Made by a program: the position numbers and the translations under genes
From: Favolaschia claudopus
Taxonomy: Eukaryota; Basidiomycota; Agaricomycetes; Agaricales; Mycenaceae
NCBI GenBank assembly: GCA_037176885.1
Contig: JAWWNJ010000034.1
Coordinates: forward strand, 744,001 to 808,000
DNA: 64,000 nt
Direction: 5' to 3'
In this document: in pieces, positions 43,430 through 56,939 of the stretch
How positions within the stretch are numbered: position 1 is the stretch's first letter
How the letters are laid out: the number at the start of each line of letters is the position of its first letter
The notes under the pieces: model-generated
Told to the model about the DNA's origin: nothing
Databases searched by the model: none
The model's input: only the letters and a program-made list of their open reading frames with translations

Positions 43430-43844
43430 GGTAAGGGCAAATCGAGAGCAAGTGTTGATGGTGGTTGTGGGAAAGGTTCGGCAACCTTACCTTTAACCAT
43501 CAAAGCAAGCTATCCAGGTATCTTTTCAACGACGATTCTCCAACTCGACGTGTACTGCTTGGAGGCCTTCGATTAATTTGCACTTACTGTGTTATACCAA
43601 ACACGGGGAGCTGACGAGCATCTCTACCCTGCAAAACCACGCCCAAGGTTATGTATTCAAGACTCCAAGCTGTCGATAATCCTGGTTGGCTTTTGCCATC
43701 GCCAAGTATGCGATCTCGCAATTTCTGCCACGGTTTCGGACCCGGAAAAATCGAGTGGAGTCTAGGTAATGGAGAAGTTGATGACTCGATTTTGGGATCG
43801 ATATCATCCTTCCCAGCCAAACTTGCATTCGATTCCTTCCAGCC
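43430..43844. promoter_or_regulatory. Divergent promoter region, F-box C/D fusion / SDR
   Basis: 415 bp between head-to-head ATGs; mirror of 31355-31796. Near the F-box start it is almost identical to the left arm. Confidence 0.5.
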
Positions 43845-44802
43845 ATGAATTGGGGATCCCAAGGCATCGACTCTTTCATCTCTCCTACCCACAGCAGTAT
43901 CTACCCCTCCATCGACCCCGGGTCAGTCACACTTCCAAACGGCTTCACTATATGCATATTCGGGGCATCTGGAGCTATCGGTGCTGGGATTGCGTACGCG
44001 TATGCAAAAGCTGGTGCAGCGAACATCATATTAGCTTCCAGGAGAGTGGAGAAGCTAGGTGAAGTGGCTGCGAAATGTGCTACTCTACGCCAAGGCGTGA
44101 ATGCAGAGGTGGTTCAGTGCGACATCGCCAAGATCGAAGACGTGAAGGCGATTGCGGAGAAGGTGAACAGTCAGTTTGGTGGAAGGCTCGATTGTGTTGT
44201 TGTGTGCTCCGGAATGTAGGCTCAAAATTACCGCGTTATTTCTGTCCGCTAATTTTTACGCCAACAGCTCCGGCCCCGTAACACTAGATATCACCCAAGG
44301 AGACCCGGAAATCTTCAAACAAGTGACCGACGTCAACTACTTCGGCACCTATCTCGTCGCGCACTACTTCATCCCCCTCCTCCTCGCATCGTCATCTTCG
44401 CAAGCCAAGTCCTTCCTCGCAGTGGGTTCCATCGCAGCACTCATCGTCCGCGGACCCATCGCCAATGCCCAATACTGCGTCAGCAAGACGGCTCAACTCA
44501 AGTTGGTCGAGCACATCCACGAGCAGCAAGTGCAGCATGGGCTACTCGCGACGAGCATCCATCCCGGCGCGGTCGCCTCTGAGCAGGCGATCGACACGGC
44601 ACCGGAGGTGTTTCAGCCTTATTTGACGGACGACCCTGAGCTCTGCGGTGCGGCGTGTGTGTGGCTTAGCAAGGACGCGACGGAGAAGACTTGGTTGGGT
44701 GGTAGGCTTCTGAATGCTCGGTGGGATGTCGATGAGTTGGTGAAGAGAAGGACGGAGATTGTCGAGAAGGACCTGCTGAAAGCGAAGCTTTCGCTCCAAT
44801 GA
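43845..44802 (+). CDS. Short-chain dehydrogenase/reductase, right-arm copy, intact
   Basis: Exons 43845-44215 and 44268-44802 with a 52-nt intron encode 301 aa. Rossmann motif GASGAIGAG at residues 36-44, ILASRR (cofactor-binding loop), CDIAK (the D-hydrophobic motif), CSGISGP after splicing (in place of NNAG), and catalytic Tyr/Lys in AQYCVSKTAQLK with Ser in VGSIAAL. IHPGAVASEQ is the usual P-G segment after the active site. Substrate unknown; related proteins are NAD(P)H oxidoreductases of small alcohols and ketones. Divergent from the fusion F-box gene. The left copy has lost the active Tyr. Confidence 0.85.
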
Positions 44803-44944
44803 ATGTCATGTCTAATATCTCCGCACCATATTGCCCTCTCTCCTCAACCCCTCGCCGGCCCATCCTCAAGCTACCTTCTCCTAGTATATTCGACCTGAGT
44901 CTGGCATGCGTACCGAGCTTTTCAAGGCTTTCCGTTGTCCCATT

Positions 44945-45562
44945 GTTTGGTCACTCTCCGTGTCGGATCTTTGACTCCTCGACCTCTTAGACACCCCCGC
45001 CTTGCAGGAATTGCACTATCCTTACTACAGCGCCATGGAGCTGGACCACCACCTCAGTCAGTTCTCCAAGCTGCGAAAGCTGTTCGTCGGTGAATCATAC
45101 ATTGACAACTCGCCCTCGTTCATGCGCTCCGTGCGAACCCTCACTTCTCTCTGTATGTATCTCTGCATGAACTCGGCCTCGGCCATATTCGAATTCCTGG
45201 AATCGTCCTGCACCCCGGCAAGCGATGACAGAGACTCGCATATCGACTTTCCCGCACTGCACACCCTTGGGCTGTGTTTCGGCCCAGAGGTCTCGCGGAA
45301 GGGCCTCGGCAAGTCCATTGACCAGGACCAGCTAATGCGCGCGGTGGAGGCGCAGTGGCGGCATGGTCAACTGCGGTCCTTCCGGATGTACGCCCTGGGG
45401 TTTGAACCCTCCGAAAGCACGCTGAAGCGCGTGGAAGCACAAGGGAAGGCAGGGAGCTTGATTTCGAATATAGTTCCAGGTGGTTGTACGAAGGACGATG
45501 GGTACGGTCTGGTAGAGGATGGCATGGAAGCCCGTGGCTGTCATTCGTTTTCTACAACGTAG
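44945..45562 (+). pseudogene. F-box protein B remnant (right arm)
   Basis: Similarity to left-arm B begins with SVSDL, then a stop, then LLDLLDTPALQELHYPYY. It covers only the last third (LRKLFVGESYIDN, HIDFPALHTLGLCFGPE, IDQDQLMRAVEAQWRHGQLR). After ESTLKRVEA the frame departs from B and ends at 45562 in an unrelated tail. The coiled coil, F-box and first repeats (about 1.2 kb) are deleted. Confidence 0.8.
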
Positions 45563-45814
45563 TTCGAGTTATTTTGCATTTCTGGGTTATTCGATGTTTA
45601 CGTATACGCATGTTGTTACTCGATCTTCTTTTTCCCAACCACCACGACCTTAGCACCCAATACCTGCGTAGTTGGCGCGGTTGTCGGTAGCGGTAGCAGT
45701 GTCGGCGCGGTGGCTGAACTTTCTTTGCCTCGGATTCTGCAAAATCACTTGAAGGCCACCATCGAGATTTAGGCCGAGCAGTGGCCGAGCTTGACGCGGA
45801 CCTGCATCGAACCC

Positions 45815-47422
45815 ATGGATATCGAGCAAGCATCCTCCATACAGATGCCAGAGCCCATACCTGTAGAATCTAGCACGATATCCAAAGACATCCTGGACAC
45901 CAACAATCCACCCGCTGAGCATGATTTCCCTGCTCTCCGAGAATTCGTGGCTCGGGGAAGCGCGCGTCGCGCAGTTCTAGACTCCAAAATCTCCTTGTTG
46001 AAGGCCGAACTCGACAAGCTTCTCGAGGAACGAAATGCTCTTGACGTGGAGATCCAAAAACACGAAGGAGCCATTTCGCCACTCCGCCACCTGCCAACAG
46101 AGATTCTGTCGATCATATTCATGTACGCAGTCCAGTTCAGCTTTACGCATCAGCATTCCATGGATATGAAGTCGGGACCAATACCTCTTAGTGCAGTGTG
46201 CAGCCGGTGGCGCAGGATCGCGCTCTCGCAGTCTAGTCTTTGGACTTTTTTCCCGCTCAACTTCGAGGAAGCGATGCCGGAATTGGTGCCCGTTGAAGAA
46301 ACTCTCTCAGCAGTTAAAATTCATGTCGACCGCTCCCGTGACGCTCCGCTCAAGCTCGTTTTCATGCCTTTCTATGAGCACCGGATCACAGACCTCGAGC
46401 AGCAAGTGCTTGATCTTCTCACTCCGCACGTCGCACGCTGGGAGGAGGTGGTTTTCTATGGCACTCCGGCGATTTACGAATCCTTGTGCACCTGGAGCGC
46501 GGAATTTCTTGCTCTGCGTAAATTGGACATCACCGTTTACGACCAGGACGAATTCCTGGAGCTGGACATCCGCAACGTATTTGCCTTTTCTCCCAGATTA
46601 GAAGAGGCTTTTGTCAATATCAGAACCTCGGACAATACGCCGGTTGTCTTTAGTCTAGACACCTCAAGTCTTCGCCGATACGGTGCACAAAATCCATGGA
46701 GACGACATGTAGACGTCTTGCGCCTTGCGAGCGATCTCGTGGACTGTGTGCTCTCTGTCACAGGATCCTTTGATCCCTTCGGAACGGGAGATAAAATATC
46801 GCTTCCCCGACTCTGTCGCCTCGCCGTAACAGACGTCAACCCCCTCCATGTCTTGGACACCCCAGCACTGCGGGACCTGTACTGCTCTAAGCATACCGCA
46901 GATCTGCACGGTCGACTCAGGGAGCTGCCCAGGTTGCGGAAACTGTTCGTCGGCGAACCGCGGATCCCCGTCGACCTCCAGTCCTTCATGCACTCCGTGC
47001 CCGCTCTCACCGCTCTCTGCATGTATCTTCCCATGAACTACGCTTCCGCCCTATTCGAGCTCCTCGATTCCTCGCCTTCCTTAGGCCAGGACCAAGACAC
47101 CCCCCATCTTCCTGCGCTACACACCCTCGGACTGTGCTTCGGCCCAGAAAACTACGCCACGCTGGGCGAGCCCATCGACCAGGACGAGTTGATGGGCGTG
47201 GTGGAAGCACGGTGGCGTGGCGGCCAGCTACGCTCCTTCCAGATCTATGTCATGAGATTTGCCCCATCGGAGAGTACGCTCAAGCGCATGGAAGCATTAC
47301 GCCAGGAAGGAATGAAGTTTGTTTTGGAGACCCATTCGATGCATTTGTATCAAAGAATGGTTCCTCCTGATTTTTGCTTGTACGACGACGAGTATGCGAT
47401 GGTGGATCTGATGCTAGAATGA
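45815..47422 (+). CDS. F-box protein A (right arm)
   Basis: Single exon, 535 codons from the ATG at 45815 (the frame is open from 45791, but MDIEQASSIQMPEPIPVESS is the start shared with the left copy). It has a coiled coil LLKAELDKLLEERNALDVEI, F-box (ISPLRHLPTEILSIIFMYAV, VCSRWRRIALSQSSLWTFF) and leucine-rich repeats. It keeps IDQDELMGVVEARWRGGQLR and the VPPDFCLYDDEYAMVDLMLE end. It is intact and the best preserved pair in the palindrome. Predicted SCF substrate receptor. Confidence 0.85.
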   Translation: MDIEQASSIQMPEPIPVESSTISKDILDTNNPPAEHDFPALREFVARGSARRAVLDSKISLLKAELDKLLEERNALDVEIQKHEGAISPLRHLPTEILSIIFMYAVQFSFTHQHSMDMKSGPIPLSAVCSRWRRIALSQSSLWTFFPLNFEEAMPELVPVEETLSAVKIHVDRSRDAPLKLVFMPFYEHRITDLEQQVLDLLTPHVARWEEVVFYGTPAIYESLCTWSAEFLALRKLDITVYDQDEFLELDIRNVFAFSPRLEEAFVNIRTSDNTPVVFSLDTSSLRRYGAQNPWRRHVDVLRLASDLVDCVLSVTGSFDPFGTGDKISLPRLCRLAVTDVNPLHVLDTPALRDLYCSKHTADLHGRLRELPRLRKLFVGEPRIPVDLQSFMHSVPALTALCMYLPMNYASALFELLDSSPSLGQDQDTPHLPALHTLGLCFGPENYATLGEPIDQDELMGVVEARWRGGQLRSFQIYVMRFAPSESTLKRMEALRQEGMKFVLETHSMHLYQRMVPPDFCLYDDEYAMVDLMLE

Positions 47423-47599
47423 ACGGTTTTCACTGCTGCGTATCGATCAACCATTGTAAGTACAAAGTAATGAGGAATGTTGACATCTTCTTAACTATCT
47501 GCGAATGTTGTGATCAGCGCTTCCTTTCCTCTTCTATGACCTTCATCTCAAATCGAGGCCCGTAGGATGCGTTACTCTCAGCGAGTCGCATCGTCGTCC

Positions 47600-47775
47600 G
47601 TGTGACGGGCCACCCGGAACTCGGCGGTGCGGCGTGTATCTGCCTTAGCAAGAACGCGGCGGATAAGACTTGGTCGAGCGGCAGGCTTCTCAACGCCTCG
47701 ATGAGTTAGTGAAGAGAAAGCTGGAGATAGTCGAGAAGGACCTGTTGAGAGCGAAGCTTTCACTGCGATGGATGT
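47600..47775 (+). pseudogene. Third short-chain dehydrogenase fragment
   Basis: GHPELGGAACICLSKNAADK followed by TWSSGRLLNA, then with a shift DELVKRKLEIVEKDLL and RAKLSL, correspond to the last ~50 residues of the two SDR genes. Only this C-terminal piece is present, just outside the right arm. Confidence 0.75.
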
Positions 47776-48125
47776 TATTTCTACTTTCTCCTCACCTTTG
47801 CGATGTGCCCAGAACAGCGAAGAAATTCCACGTCGGATTTGTGCGGATGTTTGGTGCGGTAGCTTAGGTCGCGCGACTCAAGGTCTCAATATGCGTCCAA
47901 GGCTCTGGTTAACGTCAGCGTGTCAATCAGTAGCAGGCGAATTACATAAAAGATTAAGTCTTTCTTGAGGTTCACCGGCCGCAAATTGGGACACACAAAC
48001 TCGTTGATTTCCGGCAACAGAAGCTACAGTACATCCGTTCATTGTCACTACATCACATTATCCGACTCGCACCGGGAACAGAGAACATACGACGGAGAGC
48101 ATAATGGTCATGGCAGATTCAGTAA

Positions 48126-49037
48126 TCAGATCTTGATAGAACCAACCCCGACTTCGGAAAGACGCCAGGCCGCGACCATGGGTGGCGAAGGAATGGGCAC
48201 CAAGTTCGACCCGTAGACTTCCAAAGCCCTCCGATAGGTAGCGTAAGCCGCTCCGAACACTGAATGCCAATAAGCAACTAAAAGCGAATTAACAATGAGA
48301 ATGCACTCACAGGAAATGACAAGGAGCCAAGTGAGCACATGGGCCGAGGTGAAAAGACCACAATATGTGTCACTCCAGTAGCAAAAGTGCTGGTTTGTGG
48401 CCAGCATTCCGATAATGAATGCTGGATGCCATTGATGAGTATACGTTTTCTCCCCAACGAACGAGAAAGAACGACATACGGATCCACGATATCGCGAGCG
48501 CCGACAGAATACGAATTTGTTTAGAGGTGCGGCCGAGCTTGTGTCCCTGGCGGCATCCAGCGTATAACCTGAGCACCATGAGATCATTGAATGATCGGGA
48601 AGGAATGAAATGGAAGAACTTGCTTACAGAGCAGAAAGAACAGCAACGGTGACGCCGGTCCAAATGGTCGTGAATATACCGAGAATGCCTGACAGGTGAG
48701 ATGTCAACAATGACCCCCCCAGGAAAAAAGCTCTGTTATGATTTTAACATACTTGCATCCCCATCATACGCCATTCCACCAGTCATGAGACTAAAGATCG
48801 TGGTTGCGAGGAATATCCCCACTGTCAAAAAAAAATCAGATTTAGAAAAAGCCCAAGCACTTAGAATTACTTACGGAGAATAAGAACAACCCTCCAGGTG
48901 ATTTGGATAGCACTGCTAGATGACTGCGCATTCAGCTGTCCGGCACATCGAGAACAGAGATGGTGCTGAGGGGACTGAGGACCGAGGTTGGCCTCGATAT
49001 CTGCGAGGAGAGGCTGGGTAGAATCCGCATCCGACAT
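48126..49037 (-). CDS. MARVEL-like four-TM membrane protein
   Basis: Six short exons, starting at the ATG at 49037 (exon ends at 48875, then 48821-48753, 48688-48628, and three further exons to the stop at 48126), all phase-consistent. The N-terminal 45 residues are cytosolic (MSDADSTQPLLADIEANLG, with a CSRC pair). Four hydrophobic helices follow: WRVVLILLGIFLATTIFSL, GIFTTIWTGVTVAVLSAL, IRILSALAISWI with FIIGML, and FTSAHVLTWLLVIS with LFGAAYATY. Short loops and the last basic tail fit a tetraspan of MARVEL type, which act in membrane apposition or eisosome-like domains in fungi. The exact family was not confirmed. Confidence 0.65.
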
Positions 49038-50752
49038 CGTCGAAGAATCAGAGTTGTATGAGAATGATGAGAAACGAGGTTTGTTTAAAGGGGGAAGGTA
49101 GAAAGTGTGTCTTCTGCTGCGCGGATGCCCACCATCCTCTTATAGGATGCGCCTCATGCGAGAAGATCAAAAACAAGTTGTCCGCAGTGCTCACTTCGGC
49201 TGCGCACACTATCCCGATTGGGAAAAATCCGGTGGATCCAAGTTTATCCACGGCAAACGGTCAACAGAGGGATTTTCACTTGTTACGGTCGCCCCGGCAA
49301 ATTTCACCCTTCCGTGTTCTGTGTCTTTGCAGAAGGTAGCGTTTCAAAATGGCACGGCTGGCACATTATTTGGGCGGATTTCGATCTTTCGCGAGCTGCG
49401 GCCAAGGATTCGTTTGTCAAAGATGGCGCAGTCACCGTATGGGTTATCGGTCCCCCATCTGTCTTTTGTTCGACCACGTATTTCCCTGGATTGAAACGTG
49501 GCGGAAGGTACGGGCTTGAACTGCGTCGAAGAAAGGATGAAAATCAAATTAGTTCGCAATCACAGGCTGACTGATGCGCGCAGCAATTCATGCAGCAATG
49601 TACGGTGAAATCTCAAATTTCCTGTGGCTCAGCATCGGGCACCATCATCCGTCTGACCCTGCGAATTCTCGGCCAAACGCACTAACCTCGCCAGTGTTGG
49701 GAAGCATCAACCCCACGATTCATCAGGGGACATTCACTTAGAGTATCTGCCATCTTTCAGCGCGTCTCGAATGCATCAAAATAGGCGTCAGGACCTGTGG
49801 ATGCCCCTCAACCTATGAGAGCAGAAACCTGCGGAATTCAAAGAGCTCAAGGCGGCTTCAATTTACGTCGAGATTGAAGAAGCCAGCGTACATTGCGTGG
49901 CGTACTTTTCTCATTGCCAGAGTTCTGTGCATTGTGTAAGCGTTCGTATTTGCCGCGATGTAATGCTACACTTTTCATGCGGCACCCTAGTGTTGCCAAA
50001 GAAAATTCTCCCAGCTGGTCCATTGTGACGACCCGTCCCACAACGGTCGCATACAAAGCCTAGATACTAGTACCGTAACTTGCGCCGGATGGCCAGGACT
50101 CCTGCAATCCGCTATGATCGCTTGTACTGGATCGCGAAGGCGCACTTCCCGAACCACGAGACTGAGAGGTGGACGGGGAACCAGGATTGGCGACGACAAG
50201 TTGCTGCTTTTGACCGGTCAAATTTATCCATTGTGGGGCTTGGATTGGATACTCACTGGTTGCCCAATCTGACTAGACACAGAACTTCCGGTCGCAATGT
50301 ATGAGCGTAGTTTGTTGACAGTGATGAATATGTCTGTGATTCGGAGACTCTTGCAAGCAGAACAGACAGCATCAGCGCGAATATTCACTGAAAGAAAGAT
50401 GGGAATGCACACGACTTACAATCTTTTCCACTTCGAAGCTTTGTAAAACGGTGAGCACAGCCCAGAGAAGATGACCTTTCCATCGATACTCACGCAAGCC
50501 TGTCTGTTGTAGGATCCTGGCTAGATGTGGTATGAGGCGTAAGGGGAAGGCACATATATACGGAACAAACTCAGGGCCTGATTCAGCTACGCGCATAGGT
50601 GAGGTGGGCATACAGTGATTCATGAGGCGCATGTACCATGGCGGGATAGATTGAGCTCAGGTTCTGACCCGGCCACAGTTCTTGCACGTAGAATCTTTTT
50701 GGATGAAGCCTGTGGAAGGTAAAAGTCGGAACATTTCAAAGAAGACGAAAAT
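49038..50752. other. mostly intergenic
   Basis: No firm gene. A minus-strand frame near 50.41-50.62 kb (CAFPLRLIPHLARILQQTGL, GHLLWAVLTVLQSFEVEKI) looks like a single exon but no partners could be joined. Confidence 0.4.
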
Positions 50753-51154
50753 TCAACGAACAGCAGCGCTTTCAGCAGTGTTGATAACTCTCGCGGCAAG
50801 ATCACTTGCAGTTTGCCGCATGGTCTTGGTAGATGTCGAATCTTTGAATTGCCAGAAACGCTTCCTCTGCATCGTTGCTAAAAGTTCCTTCAATTGAGTC
50901 TGGTGTCTACACATCAGGTTTGAGCGAGAGCGAGCAATGAAGTTATGACCTTCAGCTCACTCGGAAAGATGATTTTGGACTGTGTTGTATACAGCAACTT
51001 CCCATTCGGACCCAGTGTCTCGTAACTGATCCAGGATGACGTGGACCATTGCCCCGCATTCTAGCGCTATAACGGCTGGGGATCGTTTGTCTTCGGACAT
51101 TGCAGTGACAGATTGGCAAGGGCTCTGGTTATATGTGAGCTCGGCAGTGAGCAT
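50753..51154 (-). CDS. Small hypothetical protein
   Basis: Two exons, 51154-50961 and 50906-50753, with a 54-nt intron, give 115 aa. Helical and polar (AVIALECGAMVHVILDQLRD, SEWEVAVYNTVQNHLSEHQT, MRQTASDLAARVINTAESAA). No family recognised. The ATG choice is uncertain because the frame stays open upstream to 51280. Located 3' of the kinase gene on the same strand; it could be a partial view of a larger gene. Confidence 0.4.
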
Positions 51155-51260
51155 GCCAACGTCTCTAGAGCTTCGTCGAAGTCGCGTGGTGGAAGTTCGG
51201 AGATGGGGTCTAGATACCAGGATTAGATTCAATGAAAGCAAATAAACACGCGCTCTAACG

Positions 51261-52567
51261 CTAACTACAGGATGCGGCAACGAGGTTGTCTTGCGGTACT
51301 TGCGTGAAAAAGTACCTCATCTCGTCGCTGAGCGGAGGAGCGGGGATGCGTGCTTGGTGAGGAGGCAATGGAGCGATGGCATAGCAGCTTCTCTTGACTT
51401 GCCGCAGACGGTGCCTGAGCGAATCTTGCCAGGATAGTGGGCGTGCGGGCCGGCGTAGGTCTGCCTTTGTCAAATGGCCAGATATAGTCGCGAATTGAGC
51501 AATGACGTCCCCAACAGTCGGTCGCATGCTGGGTTCCGCATGCATCATTTGGTCTATCAAGGGTAAGAGGAAAGAGAGTGGTGGGTGAGGAGGTGCCTGC
51601 GCCAATCGATTATTTGATTGACACCATAGAGCATGGGGCGTACGAACCTGAGAGATTCCACCAGGGCGGAAAGTGGGTCGTGCTAGACTCCTCAATAGAT
51701 TTCCGAGAAAATAAATGTCGGTGGGGAAAGGGTTACAAGCAAGGGATATTCGATGTTCCGGAGGTGTTTTATCTCCTCCCAAAATCACACCTTCGAGAGG
51801 GGGTCCGTGGCTTGGATCGTATTGCCGGGACAGACCAAAATCGATAAGGTGGTATCGCGGCCAGCACTCCGTACGCGTGATTGGACGCGAAAGATGTTTG
51901 CGGGCCGCGTCCATCCAAAAAGAAGAAGGGTGAAAATCGCCATCGGGATAGATATCAGGGTCCTGAAGTATATTGGTAAAGTTACAGTCCCTGCGTCGAA
52001 TATATGTGAGCAATCATTGCGAAACGCGGTTCTATAAGAAAGACGGACCGGTGAGCGACATAATTCTCGTGCATGTATTGGATTCCCTGTCCCGTACATG
52101 AAGCGTAGATAGAGGCCAAGATTAAAAATCGTACATCAAGTATTTGTCTGATGCAATCCACTACCTCCCCAACCGTATCAAACTTGGGTCTGTGAAACGG
52201 AATACAAAGAGGCATGACGATTATTTGTATTGTGGAGTCGTGAGGGTCGGGCAGAACCTCCATTATGGATATGCAGTGGTTTCTGGGATTTTTTGCGTGT
52301 GCAGGAGCGGAAAAGAGTCGGCTTATTGCGATCTCGTGCGGATGTTCGGATGAAGAAATAGCCTTCAGCATGACTCGTTGTCCATTGGGAGCTACAGCAT
52401 CTACGAGATAAGGTCGCTAAACAGTGCCATTGAATCCGTTAGGGCTGCTGAGGGGGTTGGCAAGGGTTGGAAAGTACCGGATGACGCTTTTCGGTCAGCT
52501 CTTCGACGCGGAGTTTGTAGCCTGCTGCCGCCAGAGATTCACGTCGCGGTTGCCAGTCATACAGCAT
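51261..52567 (-). CDS. Protein kinase-like protein, agaricomycete HRDC family
   Basis: Exons 52567-52478, 52416-52135, 52086-52049 and 51990-51261 join in phase to 379 aa. Kinase landmarks in order: RVMLKAIS (beta-3 Lys), HPRNHC-like hinge PRNHCISIMEVL, IQYMHENYVAHRDCNFTNIL (HRD with Cys and Asn after it in place of the usual Leu-Lys), HLIDFGLSRQYDP (DFG), GGDKTPPEHR (in place of APE), NPFPTDIYFLGNLLRSL. The catalytic Asp, Asn and DFG are kept, but the Lys usual after HRD is missing. Large mushroom-specific families with HRDC are known; targets are unknown. The first exon may not be the true 5' end. Confidence 0.75.
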
Positions 52568-54826
52568 TCCATTACCACCACCAGGTGTTTCGAAAACTCG
52601 AAGGGGAAAGAATTGCCACCGCGTCTTACTGGTGGGTAGTGCAGAATTCACAGTGAAGATACTTGGATCAGCTTAGACCTCGCGGAGTCCACAAAACTGT
52701 CAGTGTCACGGTTCGAGGCAAGTTTGCAGGGTCACAAATTGTCACATTTTATTTCGCTTTATCATTTTGCCACATTTCTACTTTGAACCACCTCTGCTTG
52801 TGCTGATTCGCCCCGACATCCTTTGCTGTCGCAATCTTACACCTGTTCAAGTGTAGGCAAGATCTGACCTGGACTTCGAGTTTGCGTCGAGTCGTCTCGA
52901 GTCAATGTAAATCGTAGTCTCTCCTAGACAGACGATCTATGTACTTGAGCTCGGTGCCCTCGCTACATAGTGTAAATCGCAGGACTTGAAGCCTTTCAAG
53001 TTACTTGAGACGAACGAAACTTCTCGGGGTCGCCGTGTTCAAGCCGTATTCAAGGCTTCTGCGGCTCAATTGCTAGCTACTGTCCTCCTCAATCTAATGG
53101 ACTGGATGTTCGAATTCGAATAATTGGGCCGTCGAGACTCCCTAAGCAAGTCCCGCTTTGTTTATTGCCTCTACGTTTCTCCAGCCGCGAGGATCTCCTT
53201 GAAACTCTATCATCCCATGGTGTTGGATCTAAGCCGTCTCCCACGAAAGGCTGCAGCAATCTTGGTGGCAACCCAACAGCGAGGATCTCCACTGTACACA
53301 TATAATATTCTCAAGGGTCCTATTGGGGTACTTAGTACGACAGGACGAAGGGCCTCTTTCGAAACATGGTAGCCTACTCCTGCGCAAAGATTGTCTGGAA
53401 TCTGGATCGCCGCGGCATACATGTTTCCAGACAATTCCCCTCAAAATGGCCAAACCTCACGCTTACTCGTGCCTGCACAGAATCCCAGCATGCTCCTCTC
53501 AGCTCATTTTGACTATCATCCGCATCGGAGAATGTCGACAACTGGCTGTAGTGACACAAAAAGCACAAAACACATCTCGCCTCCGACCATGCGCTAAACA
53601 CATTCACTGCGTTCTGATACCTCACGAATGGCACACACCGCGTGTAATTGACACATCGACATCGGACGCAGGTCTATCTATACCACCATGACCATCCTCC
53701 GTCGACGTATACGTCCTGACTCCTGACACAAACGGCAAAACATCGCGATTCAGTCAGCTGGATACATCCCGCTGGCACCACTTATCGTGAACCGGCGATA
53801 TGCTCCCTCCAAAGATCAGTTCGGACCCTCAAATCTCCTTCAATTCATTCATTCTTTATCATGACCCCCTCCCGCTCTACGCTGCCCCATACCCATTTCC
53901 CCTGATCCGCGGCGCGCCTACATGACCACTTCCTCCCACCCTCACCCAGGCTCATTTCAGGCAAAAAATCTCTCCAGCGTGTCTACAAACACCTATATAG
54001 GATCGTCCCGCAATACCAGTCTAATAATGTCCAGGATTCCTCGAGTACCACGCCCGCTAATCAGTCAATAATAACCCTCCAATTTCATCCCGGTTCTCTG
54101 AATCCCCTCCGCCTTCTACTAGATTTAAATCCGAAGACCGAGCTCAAGCACATTCGATTCGCAATCCGAAATACCACATACGTTCTGATCATCACCCCGC
54201 GGCAAGTAATTAGTAAGTAAGTATGTATGTATGTATGTATAAAAGGAGACTGTCGTTTATTCGCCTTATGACCGACCGAACCAGGACCGAACGAATGCGA
54301 AGTGATCAGAAAATCAGACGCCGAGTCTTGCGTCGTTGCCCAAGTACTTCTCTTCGAAAGCAGTATGAGCGAATGGCCAAGGCTTAGCGCTTATCGCCCG
54401 CAAGAAGCGGACGCGGAAGTCCGCCGTCCCAACGCGATTCCCGACAGAAACCTGGAGGTCAAAGCGCACCATATGGTGGCACACGTGTGTCGCGCGCCTG
54501 ATGCTCGCAGTCTCGCTCGAGTCCACCAATACCTTAGCCCCCACATACCGCCACAGCAAGTAGAATCAAAAGAACGCCATTCATTTTCACCGCCAACCCA
54601 CACACGCCGCGTCACAGCAAGTAGTTACTCTAAAAGCGAATAAGGTATACAGAAAATGCATATGTATCCGCGTCTAGTTCCAAGGTTTTTGGTTTCACGC
54701 CCCGAGTTTGTTGTTTGTTTAAAGCCGAATTATTCAAAGTAAGTTTTTGCACCGCCGCCCGTCCTCTCAACATCACACCACTCGCCCACCGAAACCGACC
54801 AGCGACACACCCATAACCAAGAAAAC
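52568..54826. other. intergenic, no supported gene
   Basis: Separates the kinase from atp1. Only short chance frames. A (GTAT)n-type microsatellite is at 54213-54240. Confidence 0.5.
54213..54240 (+). repeat. (GTAT)n microsatellite
   Basis: GTAAGTAAGTATGTAT continuing as GTAT units to 54240, about seven 4-bp units with the first two variant. Confidence 0.9.

Positions 54827-56939
<2,113 letters not shown>

Larger units (their letters stand above)
26677..47422. repeat. Large decayed inverted duplication (palindrome), centre near 38.6 kb
   Basis: Gene order mirrors on opposite strands: A(-), B(-), SDR(-), C(+), D(+) on the left against C/D fusion(-), SDR(+), B remnant(+), A(+) on the right. 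Non-coding blocks pair too: about 35.93-36.01 with 41.28-41.39 kb (shared YALLEEEKRQ coding and flank), 37.90-38.04 with 39.07-39.20 kb, and 38.23-38.29 with 38.92-38.99 kb. Inner ends are near 38.41 and 38.81 kb, leaving about 0.4 kb of unique centre. Arms differ by many substitutions and indels, so the event is not recent. Confidence 0.85.
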
